12,647 nucleotides of DNA, taken from Clostridia bacterium. GTDB lineage: Bacteria > Bacillota > Clostridia > Oscillospirales > Acutalibacteraceae. A model generated the notes under the pieces. That model searched no databases. It was not told where the DNA came from and saw nothing but the letters and a program-made list of their open reading frames with translations. Both the position numbers and the translations under genes were made by a program. The stretch lies in the NCBI GenBank assembly GCA_900752115.1, contig CAADUC010000104.1, positions 1 to 12,647 of the forward strand, written 5' to 3'. Position 1 is the stretch's first letter. Each line of letters starts with the position of its first letter. This document shows, piece by piece, positions 1 through 6,967 of this stretch.

Positions 1-1
1 G

Positions 2-967
2 CAGGAGGCCGGCGTTGACGCTTTTATCATCACCGATTTGGGTGTGATGGAGCTTGCAAAGCGGCATGCGCCCGGCGTGGAGTTTCACATTTCCACACAA
101 GCCGGCGTGGCAAACTGGGCGTCGGCGAACGTGCTGCACAGCTTCGGCGCGGCGCGCGTTGTTCTGGCGAGGGAGCTTTCCTTTGCGGAGATTGCAGAGC
201 TGCGGGCACACACGCCGCCGGAGCTTGAAATTGAGGCTTTTGTGCATGGTGCGATGTGCATGAGCTTTTCCGGCCGCTGCCTTCTTTCCAATTACCTGAC
301 GGGCCGCGACGCCAACCGCGGCGACTGCGCTCAGCCCTGCCGCTGGAAATACGCTCTTGTCGAAGAAAAGAGACCCGGGCAGTACATGGAAATTCAAACG
401 GCGAAGGAAGGCTCCTATATTCTCAATTCGCGTGATATGTGCATGATTGAGCACATTCCGGAGCTTGTACAGGCCGGGGTCACAAGTTTGAAAGTGGAAG
501 GGCGCGCCAAATCCCCCTATTATGTGTCCGTAATTACCAATGCTTACCGGCGTGCGGTGGACTGGTACTTCGATCATCCCGAAGAGCCGCTTCCCGCTTG
601 GATTGTGCGCGAAACGGAAGCGATCAGTCATCGTCCGTACAGCACCGGATTTTATTTTGGTTCCGAACCGGGGCAGGAAACGGTGGACGGCGGTTATGTC
701 CGTGACTGCGAGGTCATTGCGCTTTGCGACGGACGGGAGAATGGCGAGATTCTGCTCACCCAGAAAAACCGCTTTTTCCGGGGAGATGTTGCGGATGTTC
801 TCGAGCCAGGACGCGAGCCGTACCTTTTGCCGCTTGACGACATTTTTGACGCGGACGGTCTGCCGATTGCGTCGGCCCCGCATCCTGCTATGCGCGTTCG
901 CCTGCGTACCAATGTGCCGGTTTCCCCGGGCGCTATCCTGCGCCGGTGGGCCTGCAGCGATACATAA
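2..967 (+). CDS. U32 family protein, TrhP-like tRNA hydroxylation factor (5' end missing)
   Basis: The frame is open from base 2, so the N-terminus lies outside the window; about 321 residues remain. The PROSITE U32 'peptidase' signature is matched exactly at 233-289 (E-A-F-V-H-G-A-M-C ... G-R-C-L-L-S). Four cysteines spaced C-x6-C-x15-C-x3-C follow the pattern proposed to hold an iron-sulfur cluster in this family. The C-terminal part (about 720-960) is the small beta-rich domain typical of the TrhP/YrrO group. Characterised members do not act mainly as proteases: TrhP (YegQ, YrrN/YrrO) makes 5-hydroxyuridine at tRNA position 34 using prephenate, and RlhA modifies 23S rRNA. The short C-terminal domain favours TrhP over the longer RlhA, but the missing N-terminus prevents a firm choice. 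A strong terminator follows 44 bases after the stop codon. Confidence 0.88.
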   Translation, partial: QEAGVDAFIITDLGVMELAKRHAPGVEFHISTQAGVANWASANVLHSFGAARVVLARELSFAEIAELRAHTPPELEIEAFVHGAMCMSFSGRCLLSNYLTGRDANRGDCAQPCRWKYALVEEKRPGQYMEIQTAKEGSYILNSRDMCMIEHIPELVQAGVTSLKVEGRAKSPYYVSVITNAYRRAVDWYFDHPEEPLPAWIVRETEAISHRPYSTGFYFGSEPGQETVDGGYVRDCEVIALCDGRENGEILLTQKNRFFRGDVADVLEPGREPYLLPLDDIFDADGLPIASAPHPAMRVRLRTNVPVSPGAILRRWACSDT

Positions 968-1010
968 AAGCAAACCGATCCGGAAACACTTTCAATATCC
1001 GGGCGATGAG

Positions 1011-1039
1011 AAGAGGGACGCTCCGCGTCCCTCTTTTTT
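1011..1039 (+). terminator. Rho-independent terminator after the U32 gene
   Basis: An 11-bp perfect stem pairs 1011-1021 with 1025-1035 around a 3-base loop (1022-1024), and T residues run through 1034-1039. It closes the U32 transcription unit. It also ends only 15 bases before the next start codon, so the downstream gene must rely on read-through or on a promoter I could not see. Confidence 0.9.
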
Positions 1040-1054
1040 CGTCTTAAAGGGGGA

Positions 1055-2671
1055 ATGATTCTGGAACGGCGGGTGGCAGGTTTTTTCGGTGTTGTAATGC
1101 TGGGCCTTTTGATTTGTATTTTAAGCGTTTATACGATTTCGAGCGGAGAGCTTCTGGCGGAGACAGCTCAGCAGCAGAGCGTTTACCGGTTGACAGTCAA
1201 CGAAACACGGGGGACAATTTACGACTGCAACTTGCTGCCTCTTACCGGAGAAGAAAAACGATGGGTTGCAGCGGTTGCGCCCGGAGTACAGACTGCCTCC
1301 GATCTCAGCCGGGCTTTGAGCAGTGACGGAGTGGCCTCGCTGTCCTCTTTGCTGCAGGACGGAAGGCCGTTTGCGCTGTCTTTGCCGTCAAATGTGTCGG
1401 GAGACGGTATTTTGACCTTCCAGGTTTCCGAGCGGTATGCCGGACAGGAGCAGCTTGCGGCCCATGCCATCGGTTATCTTGACGGTTCAGGACACGGTGT
1501 GGCAGGGGTCGAAAAAGCGTATGACGACTTTCTTGCAGAACAAAAGGGGGAGATTTCCGTTACCTATCAGGTGGATGCCCTCCACCGCGCTTTGGCAGGG
1601 GAAACGCCGTCTGTTTCCGATACTTCCGCTCTTGGAAAAGCGGGGCTTGTATTGACAATTGACAAACGTATTCAGAGAATTGCCGAAGAAGCGGCGCGGG
1701 AGCACCTGACCAAGGGAGCCGTTCTCGTGGTGGAGGTTCCCAACTGTGAAATTCGCGCAATGGTGAGTCTGCCGTCCTTTGATCCCGACAATGTTGCCCA
1801 ATTGTTGGAGGATGAGGATTCGCCGCTTCTCAACCGCTGCCTCGCGCCTTACAGTGTCGGATCCGTCTTCAAGCTCGTTTCCGCTGCCGCGGCTCTGGAA
1901 GCAGGACTTCCGCCCGATACTGCCTATGAATGTACGGGAGGAATTACCGTATCGGGAGACGTTTTTCACTGCTACGACGAGGAGGCGCACGGGGAAGAGG
2001 ATATGCGTCTTGCCATTGCAAATTCATGCAATACGTATTTTGTCAACCTGATGCAGCAAGTAGATCCCTCCCTTTTTCTCGGCATGGCGGAACGTTTTGG
2101 CTTTGGATCCGGCACACAGCTTGCTCCAGGTTATCTTTCAAGTGCGGGGGTGCTTCCCACGGAAAGCTCGCTGCGCATCCCGAAAGCTCTGGCTAATTTT
2201 TCCTTTGGGCAGGGCGAGCTGACCGCTACGCCGCTTCAAATTGCCGCCATGGTGAACGCAATCGCGTCAGGAGGAGAATACACGGCGCCTTCTCTGGTAG
2301 AGGGGACGGTCGATGCAGGCCTGAACACCACTTCAACAGCCGGCCGCCAGGAGCCTGTGCGCGTACTGAGTGCGTATCATGCCGCCCTGCTTCAAAATTT
2401 TATGCTTGCGTCGGTACAGGAGGGAACCAGCGAAAAGTACAGTCCGGCGCATGGAGAGGCGGGAGCGAAAACAGCCACTGCTCAGACAGGACGGTATGAC
2501 GAGAACGGCGTGGAGGAGGTCCATTCCTGGTTTGCAGGATTTTATCCGTACGACGATCCCCAGTATGTAATTGTTGTTTTCTCTGAGACGGGAACGGGAG
2601 GCGGTCCGACCTGCGGTCCTGTGTTTCAGCAGATTGCGGATGGGATTTGGGACACCGTTTTGGTTCCGTAA
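1055..2671 (+). CDS. Penicillin-binding protein transpeptidase (class B, FtsI/SpoVD-like)
   Basis: This 538-residue protein has a single N-terminal membrane anchor (about residues 8-29). A class B dimerisation region follows, with the typical R-G-T-I-Y-D motif at 52-57. The D,D-transpeptidase domain starts near residue 195. The acyl-serine motif is S270-V-F-K273 and the second motif is S324-C-N326. The third motif, normally K-T-G, reads K472-T-A474-T, with codon GCC where a glycine GGC would be expected. The G-Q-G ... T-P-L-Q segment (385-395) is typical of the fold. The protein would cross-link peptidoglycan outside the membrane. At 538 residues it is shorter than most FtsI or SpoVD proteins, and I see no PASTA repeat. 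The start is ATG at 1055. The purine-rich AAAGGGGG (1046-1053) sits almost against it, which is closer than usual, so the true start could be slightly downstream. Its role in division, elongation or sporulation cannot be decided here. Confidence 0.9.
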   Translation: MILERRVAGFFGVVMLGLLICILSVYTISSGELLAETAQQQSVYRLTVNETRGTIYDCNLLPLTGEEKRWVAAVAPGVQTASDLSRALSSDGVASLSSLLQDGRPFALSLPSNVSGDGILTFQVSERYAGQEQLAAHAIGYLDGSGHGVAGVEKAYDDFLAEQKGEISVTYQVDALHRALAGETPSVSDTSALGKAGLVLTIDKRIQRIAEEAAREHLTKGAVLVVEVPNCEIRAMVSLPSFDPDNVAQLLEDEDSPLLNRCLAPYSVGSVFKLVSAAAALEAGLPPDTAYECTGGITVSGDVFHCYDEEAHGEEDMRLAIANSCNTYFVNLMQQVDPSLFLGMAERFGFGSGTQLAPGYLSSAGVLPTESSLRIPKALANFSFGQGELTATPLQIAAMVNAIASGGEYTAPSLVEGTVDAGLNTTSTAGRQEPVRVLSAYHAALLQNFMLASVQEGTSEKYSPAHGEAGAKTATAQTGRYDENGVEEVHSWFAGFYPYDDPQYVIVVFSETGTGGGPTCGPVFQQIADGIWDTVLVP

Positions 2672-2727
2672 GCGCAAAATGCCCGAACGGACACACGTAA
2701 AAGAACAAAGTCTGTCGGATTTTGCGG

Positions 2728-2756
2728 TTGACAAGCGGAACATTTCCGGATATAAT
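2728..2756 (+). promoter_or_regulatory. Sigma-A type promoter for the alaS T-box transcript
   Basis: A perfect -35 hexamer TTGACA (2728-2733) and a perfect -10 hexamer TATAAT (2751-2756) are separated by exactly 17 bp. Transcription should begin near 2763. It is one of the strongest promoters in the window and drives the T-box leader and alaS. It starts 57 bases after the stop codon of the transpeptidase gene, with no terminator in between. Confidence 0.88.
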
Positions 2757-2762
2757 TTCCTT

Positions 2763-3038
2763 GTCTATAGAGGCTTTCCGGGTGCGGTGTGAGCCGGCTT
2801 GCGGGAGCTTCCGGCGCTGAAGGGAAGCGCGCTGTACCGGTTCGTGTCAGAGAGGCCCTTGTCCTGTCAGGGACGCTGCGAGAGGGCTGCGAAAGGGTAT
2901 GGAGGCGGCCGTCCCGGAGCCCCGTGCGAGGAGTACGGCGTTTTCCGCGTTAAGGAGTCAGAGCGGCGCTTTCGGCGCAATTTGGGTGGTACCACGGGTT
3001 TCCCCGTCCCATGGAGGGAGGGGAAGCCCTTTCTTTTT
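2763..3038 (+). promoter_or_regulatory. T-box riboswitch (tRNA-Ala responsive) upstream of alaS
   Basis: This leader fills most of the 417-base gap between the transpeptidase gene and alaS. The conserved T-box element TGGGTGGTACCACGGG lies at 2983-2998; its T-G-G-T (2987-2990) can pair with an A-C-C-A acceptor end, which fits the A73 discriminator of tRNA-Ala. A Stem I can be drawn by hand. Lower pairs are 2816-2818 with 2918-2920 and 2822-2825 with 2912-2915, with G-A-rich bases resembling a kink-turn between them. Upper pairs are 2835-2838 with 2896-2899 and 2841-2844 with 2890-2893. The distal motif AGAGAG (2849-2854) faces GCTGCGAG (2875-2882). In the specifier loop the best alanine codon is GCC (2908-2910), followed by a purine and the lower helix; GCG (2905-2907) is the alternative. 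Uncharged tRNA-Ala should stabilise the antiterminator and switch alaS on. The class is certain; the exact pairing and specifier are inferred. Confidence 0.9.
2996..3038 (+). terminator. Regulated terminator of the alaS T-box
   Basis: Bases 2996-3005 pair with 3020-3029, G3006 is bulged, and 3007-3010 pair with 3016-3019 around an ATGGA loop. A T-rich tract (3030-3038, one C) follows. The 5' arm begins inside the T-box element, so terminator and antiterminator exclude each other, as expected for this riboswitch class. Confidence 0.88.
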
Positions 3039-3088
3039 GCGCAGCGTACGGCCGAAAAACAATGAGAGGATAAGGAGACGGTTCAACA

Positions 3089-5722
3089 ATGCAGTGGACA
3101 GGATTAAACGAACTGAGAGAAAAGTATCTTTCGTTCTTTGAGAGCAAGGGGCATCTGCGCCTGCCGAGCTTTTCGCTCATCCCGAAGGACGACAACAGCC
3201 TTTTGCTCATCAACTCCGGCATGGCGCCGATGAAGAAGTATTTTACCGGCGAGGTCACGCCGCCCCGCAAGCGTGTCACGACCTGCCAGAAATGCATCCG
3301 TACGGGCGATATTGAGAACGTCGGCAAGACGGCGCGTCACGGCACCTATTTTGAGATGCTCGGCAATTTCTCCTTCGGCGATTACTTCAAGCACGAGGCC
3401 ACGGCCTGGGCTTGGGAGTTCTGCACGAAGGTGCTCGAGATGCCGGTTGACAAGCTGTGGGTTACCATTTATCAGGATGACGACGAGGCTTTTGAGATCT
3501 GGACAAAGGAAGTCGGCGTTGCTCCCGATCGCATTGTACGCATGGGCAAGGAGGACAACTTCTGGGAGCACGGTTCCGGCCCCTGCGGTCCCTGCTCGGA
3601 GATCTATTTTGACCGCGGCGAGCAATACGGCTGCGGCAAACCTACCTGCGGCGTCGGCTGCGACTGTGACCGCTATGTCGAATTCTGGAACGTTGTGTTC
3701 TCCCAGTTTGACAGCGATGGGAAGGGCAACTATCCGCCGATGGCGCATCCGAACATCGATACCGGTATGGGCCTTGAGCGTCTGGCCTGTATCATGCAGG
3801 GGGTGGACAACCTCTTCCTCGTCGATACCGTGCAGAATATCATGAAGCATATTTGCCGCATTGCGGGCGTTGAATATGGTAAGGACGAGAAAAAGGACGT
3901 GTCTCTGCGCGTGATTACCGACCATATTCGTTCCACGACATTTATGATTGGCGACGGCGTTATGCCGAGCAACGAGGGCCGCGGCTATGTGCTGCGTCGT
4001 TTGCTCCGCCGTGCAGCCCGTCATGGCCGTCTGCTTGGCATCAACCGCCCCTTCCTCTCTGAGGTGGCTGAAACTGTGATCCAGGAGAACCTAAACGCGT
4101 ATCCAGAGCTTGCGGAAAAGCGTGCGATGATCCAGAAGCTGATCCGTGTGGAGGAGGAGAGCTTTGCAAAGACCATCGATCAGGGAATGCAGATGCTCAG
4201 CGATATTCTTGATAATCTTGATACGCATGTGATCACCGGTGCGGATGCGTTCCGTCTCAACGACACCTACGGCTTCCCGCTGGATCTTACGAAAGAGATC
4301 GCCGCGGAGCGCGGCTTTACCGTTGACGAGGAATCCTTCCGCGAGCATCTGCAGGAGCAGAAGGTGCGCGCGCGCAATGCCCGCAAAAATGCAGGCGCGG
4401 ATGCGTGGCTCGGGGAGAGCAATCTGCTTGACGGTATTCCGGAGACACAGTTCCTCGGCTATGGCGAAACGGCCTGTACCGCGAAGGTACTGGCCATTGT
4501 GAAAGACGGCGCACGTGCTGAATCCGTGACGGCAGGCGATGAGGCTGTCCTTGTCCTCGATCGCACGGTGTTCTATGGCGAGAGCGGCGGCCAGGTGGGC
4601 GATACGGGCTCCGGTGAGTCTGCCGACGCCATGTTTACCGTGGAGAATACCACGAAAAATCAGGCGAAGAATTTCCTGCATCATATTTCGGTCACTGCGG
4701 GCTCTGTGTCTGTCGGCGAGGAAGTTTCCCTGCGTGTGAATGAGGAGCGCCGTTTTGCCATCATGCGCAACCATACGGCGGCCCATCTGCTGCAGGCGGC
4801 TCTGCGCCGTGTGCTTGGCGATCACGTGGAGCAGGCAGGACAGCTTGTCAACGATCAGCATGTCCGCTTCGATTTCACGCATTTCTCCGCTATGACGCCG
4901 GAAGAAATCGCGAAGGTGGAACTCCTTGTGAATAAGGAGATTCTCAAGGGCGTTGAGGTCAGCTCTCGTGAGATGCCGATCGAGGAAGCCCGTAAGCTGG
5001 GCGCGATGGCCCTGTTTGGTGAGAAATACGGCGATATCGTCCGTGTCGTTTCCATTGAGGATTTCTCCTGCGAGTTTTGCGGCGGAACGCACATTCCCAA
5101 CACGGCCCGCATCGGCCTGTTCAAGATCGTTTCCGAGTCCTCCGTTGCCTCCGGTGTGCGCCGTATTGAAGGTGTGACCGGTTTTGGCGTTCTCGGAATG
5201 CTTGCGGAGGAGACGGCTCTGATCCACAACACAGCCGCCGTTATGAAGCTGAACAATCCTTCCGAGATCGGTGTGCGCGCTGCGCAGCTCCTTACCGAAC
5301 TGAAGGAGAAGGATTCCGCTATCGAGTCGCTGAACAGCCGCATTGCAGGAATGCAGATGGACGGCCTGTTCGCCGAGGCGAAGGAGATCAACGGCGTAAA
5401 GGTTATCACGGCCCTTTTCTCCGGCACAGAGTCTGCTGCTCTGCGCACCATGTGTGATCGTATTCGCGATCAGGCTTCGGATATTGTTGCTGTTCTCGCC
5501 TGCACGAGCAATGGAAAAGGAAACATTGCTGCCACTGTGGGCAAGGGCGCTCTGGCCAAGGGTCTGCACGCCGGCAAGCTCGTCAAGGCTGTCGCTCAGG
5601 TTACAGGCGGCAACGGCGGAGGAAAGCCCGACTTTGCGATGGCCGGCGCGAAGGATTTGACGAAGCTTGATGAGGCTCTTGCCGCGGCAGAGGGATTTGT
5701 CGCCGATATGATGGCAAACTGA
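3089..5722 (+). CDS. alaS: Alanine--tRNA ligase
   Basis: This full-length 877-residue enzyme matches the usual size of bacterial AlaRS and joins alanine to tRNA-Ala. The class II catalytic core occupies the N-terminal half: the segment from R-H-G-T-Y-F to F-G-D-Y-F-K is motif 2, and G-R-G-Y-V-L-R-R-L-L-R-R is motif 3. The editing domain, which removes mischarged serine or glycine, carries the zinc ligands H562 and H566 (H-T-A-A-H) and C664 and H668 (C-G-G-T-H). The C-terminal DHHA1 domain has the glycine-rich G-G-N-G-G-G-K motif. The start is ATG at 3089 after AAGGAG (3072-3077); the 11-base spacing is slightly long, but the protein begins exactly where AlaRS family members do. Expression is controlled by the T-box leader just upstream. 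Third positions are strongly biased to G and C, consistent with high expression, and this bias creates long meaningless antisense reading frames. Confidence 0.98.
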   Translation: MQWTGLNELREKYLSFFESKGHLRLPSFSLIPKDDNSLLLINSGMAPMKKYFTGEVTPPRKRVTTCQKCIRTGDIENVGKTARHGTYFEMLGNFSFGDYFKHEATAWAWEFCTKVLEMPVDKLWVTIYQDDDEAFEIWTKEVGVAPDRIVRMGKEDNFWEHGSGPCGPCSEIYFDRGEQYGCGKPTCGVGCDCDRYVEFWNVVFSQFDSDGKGNYPPMAHPNIDTGMGLERLACIMQGVDNLFLVDTVQNIMKHICRIAGVEYGKDEKKDVSLRVITDHIRSTTFMIGDGVMPSNEGRGYVLRRLLRRAARHGRLLGINRPFLSEVAETVIQENLNAYPELAEKRAMIQKLIRVEEESFAKTIDQGMQMLSDILDNLDTHVITGADAFRLNDTYGFPLDLTKEIAAERGFTVDEESFREHLQEQKVRARNARKNAGADAWLGESNLLDGIPETQFLGYGETACTAKVLAIVKDGARAESVTAGDEAVLVLDRTVFYGESGGQVGDTGSGESADAMFTVENTTKNQAKNFLHHISVTAGSVSVGEEVSLRVNEERRFAIMRNHTAAHLLQAALRRVLGDHVEQAGQLVNDQHVRFDFTHFSAMTPEEIAKVELLVNKEILKGVEVSSREMPIEEARKLGAMALFGEKYGDIVRVVSIEDFSCEFCGGTHIPNTARIGLFKIVSESSVASGVRRIEGVTGFGVLGMLAEETALIHNTAAVMKLNNPSEIGVRAAQLLTELKEKDSAIESLNSRIAGMQMDGLFAEAKEINGVKVITALFSGTESAALRTMCDRIRDQASDIVAVLACTSNGKGNIAATVGKGALAKGLHAGKLVKAVAQVTGGNGGGKPDFAMAGAKDLTKLDEALAAAEGFVADMMAN

Positions 5723-5801
5723 CGGCGTCTTTCTTCATGCTTTTTGTCAGGAGAGAGGAGCAAGGAGGCTCTTCTCCGGCAAAAAAGACGAAAGTTCCTG
5801 C

Positions 5802-5830
5802 TTTTCAGATCGGTTTTGGTATGCTATAAT
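5802..5830 (+). promoter_or_regulatory. Putative promoter ahead of the HIT-rnmV operon
   Basis: An extended -10 element TGCTATAAT (5822-5830) has a weak -35, TTTTCA (5802-5807), at 17 bp spacing. Predicted initiation is near 5837. That point lies inside the 5' arm of the hairpin at 5835-5874, so either the transcript starts into a terminator-like structure or one of the two elements is not functional. Confidence 0.55.
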
Positions 5831-5834
5831 AAAT

Positions 5835-5874
5835 GGAGAGGCTTGCTGCCCGGCGGCGGGCCTTTCCGTTTTTT
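5835..5874 (+). terminator. Intrinsic terminator after alaS, or leader attenuator of the HIT gene
   Basis: A 14-bp stem including four G-T pairs joins 5835-5848 to 5854-5867 around the loop CCCGG, and six T residues (5869-5874) follow. It lies 113 bases beyond the alaS stop codon and is the only clear stop signal for alaS. Because it also lies directly downstream of a promoter-like sequence, it could attenuate transcription of the HIT operon. Confidence 0.75.
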
Positions 5875-5922
5875 GAGCGCTTTGCGTAAATTTGAGAGCA
5901 AGGAAAGTGGTGAATCTTATTC

Positions 5923-6264
5923 ATGAGCGATTGCATTTTCTGTAAGATCGCCGCGGGCGAGATCCCCAGCAAAAAGGCATACGAGGATGAACGTGTGCTG
6001 GCGTTCTACGACCTGGATCCTCAGGCTCCGGTCCACATCCTGATTATCCCGAAGGAGCATATTGCTTCTGCCGCGGATATTACGGAGGAGAATTCGGCAA
6101 TTATCGCACACATTTTTGAGGTGGCAGCCCGTCTTGCAAAGGAGCTCGGTCTCGACGGCGGCTTCCGTTTGGTGGCCAACACCGGAGCCGACGGAGGACA
6201 GACGGTGCAGCACCTGCACGTCCATCTGCTTGGCGGCCGTTCGATGAAGTGGCCTCCCGGCTGA
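5923..6264 (+). CDS. HIT family hydrolase (HinT-like)
   Basis: This 113-residue protein has the normal size for the HinT branch of the histidine triad superfamily. The active site H97-L-H99-V-H101 fits the histidine triad pattern, with H101 the likely nucleophile-bearing end of the motif. An N-terminal C4-I-F-C7 pair, with later histidines, is typical of zinc-binding HinT proteins. Family members hydrolyse purine nucleoside phosphoramidates such as AMP-lysine, and they clear aminoacyl-adenylates released by tRNA synthetases, which makes the position after alaS suggestive. The start is ATG at 5923. The best ribosome binding match is GGTGA (5909-5913) with 9-base spacing, which is only moderate. 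The gene is followed 41 bases later by a phosphoribosyltransferase and probably shares its transcript. Confidence 0.95.
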   Translation: MSDCIFCKIAAGEIPSKKAYEDERVLAFYDLDPQAPVHILIIPKEHIASAADITEENSAIIAHIFEVAARLAKELGLDGGFRLVANTGADGGQTVQHLHVHLLGGRSMKWPPG

Positions 6265-6305
6265 AAAACGCGTCCCACCCTTTATTTGGAAAAGAGGAAA
6301 CAGAC

Positions 6306-6869
6306 ATGAGTGATACAGAGCGGAAATATTATCATATGGACATTGCAGGCTGCGGCCGCGAGCTGCCCATCTGTCCGATCAGCGACACGATGGATATTGC
6401 GGGTTTTGTGATGCTGGGAGATGTTGAGATCACCGAGCATGCAGCAAGCGCTCTGCTGAAAAAATGTCCGGAGCACGATGTAATTATTACTGCTGAGACA
6501 AAGGGAATTCCGCTGGCATATGAAATGGCCAGGCAGGGCTGCCGGAAATACGTGGTGGCCCGCAAGAGCGTCAAAGCGTATATGCGCAATCCTATTCATG
6601 TGGAAGTCAAGTCGATCACGACGGACCACGTTCAGAAGCTTTTCCTTGCTGAGGATGATTACAAGGATTTGAAGGGAAAACGCATTTTGATTGTTGACGA
6701 TGTGATCAGCACCGGAGAATCTCTTGCGGCAATTGAAAGTCTTGTACTGCAATTCGGCGGCAACATTGTCGGACGTGCCTGCGTTTTGGCAGAAGGCGAT
6801 GCGATGCATCGCGATGACATTATTTTCCTGGAACCTCTCCCGCTCTTTTTCAAAGAAGACAACGCGTGA
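6306..6869 (+). CDS. Phosphoribosyltransferase, adenine PRT-like
   Basis: The 187-residue type I phosphoribosyltransferase fold carries the PRPP-binding loop I-L-I-V-D131-D132-V-I-S-T-G-E-S (127-139), preceded by the A-E-T-K-G-I-P-L segment (63-70) that resembles Apt and Xpt proteins. It would transfer a purine base to PRPP and make a nucleotide, most likely AMP from adenine, in the cytoplasm. Substrate choice cannot be read from the sequence; proteins of this exact type are usually annotated simply as phosphoribosyltransferase. The reading frame is open 57 bases further upstream, but ATG at 6306 is chosen because GAGG (6294-6297) precedes it at 8-base spacing and the family similarity begins just after it. 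Its neighbour HIT hydrolase releases AMP, so the two may work on the same purine pool; that link is inference. Confidence 0.88.
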   Translation: MSDTERKYYHMDIAGCGRELPICPISDTMDIAGFVMLGDVEITEHAASALLKKCPEHDVIITAETKGIPLAYEMARQGCRKYVVARKSVKAYMRNPIHVEVKSITTDHVQKLFLAEDDYKDLKGKRILIVDDVISTGESLAAIESLVLQFGGNIVGRACVLAEGDAMHRDDIIFLEPLPLFFKEDNA

Positions 6870-6900
6870 TTCCCTGCGTCGGATCCGGCGCAAATACCCC

Positions 6901-6967
6901 GGGAGGAGCGTGTCGCCGCCAACAGAATAGGAGGCGGCGGCCCGAGAGAAGGGGGCTTGTCTGAGAA
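6901..6967 (+). promoter_or_regulatory. comEC leader with GC hairpin and several SD-like motifs
   Basis: The 98-base gap before comEC contains a hairpin with a 7-bp stem (6914-6920 with 6933-6939) and a 12-base loop, and no T tract. Three Shine-Dalgarno-like runs are present: GGGAGGAG (6901-6908), AGGAGG (6929-6934, partly inside the hairpin stem) and AGAAGGGGG (6947-6955). Only the last is near the comEC start, at 12-base spacing. I see no promoter. The hairpin may affect translation or mRNA decay, but this is not established. Confidence 0.35.

Noticed and set aside
2799..3327. Several 80-125 codon frames in the alaS leader on both strands
   Set aside because: The region is a structured T-box leader; the frames are by-products of its GC-rich stems.
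4091..5569. A 492-codon open frame on the minus strand inside alaS, and a 306-codon one at 3104-4024
   Set aside because: Both lie opposite a certain alaS gene, show no recognisable domain, and are explained by its strong G/C third-position bias.
5744..5926. A 60-codon frame between alaS and the HIT gene
   Set aside because: It runs through a promoter and a terminator hairpin and has no recognisable domain.
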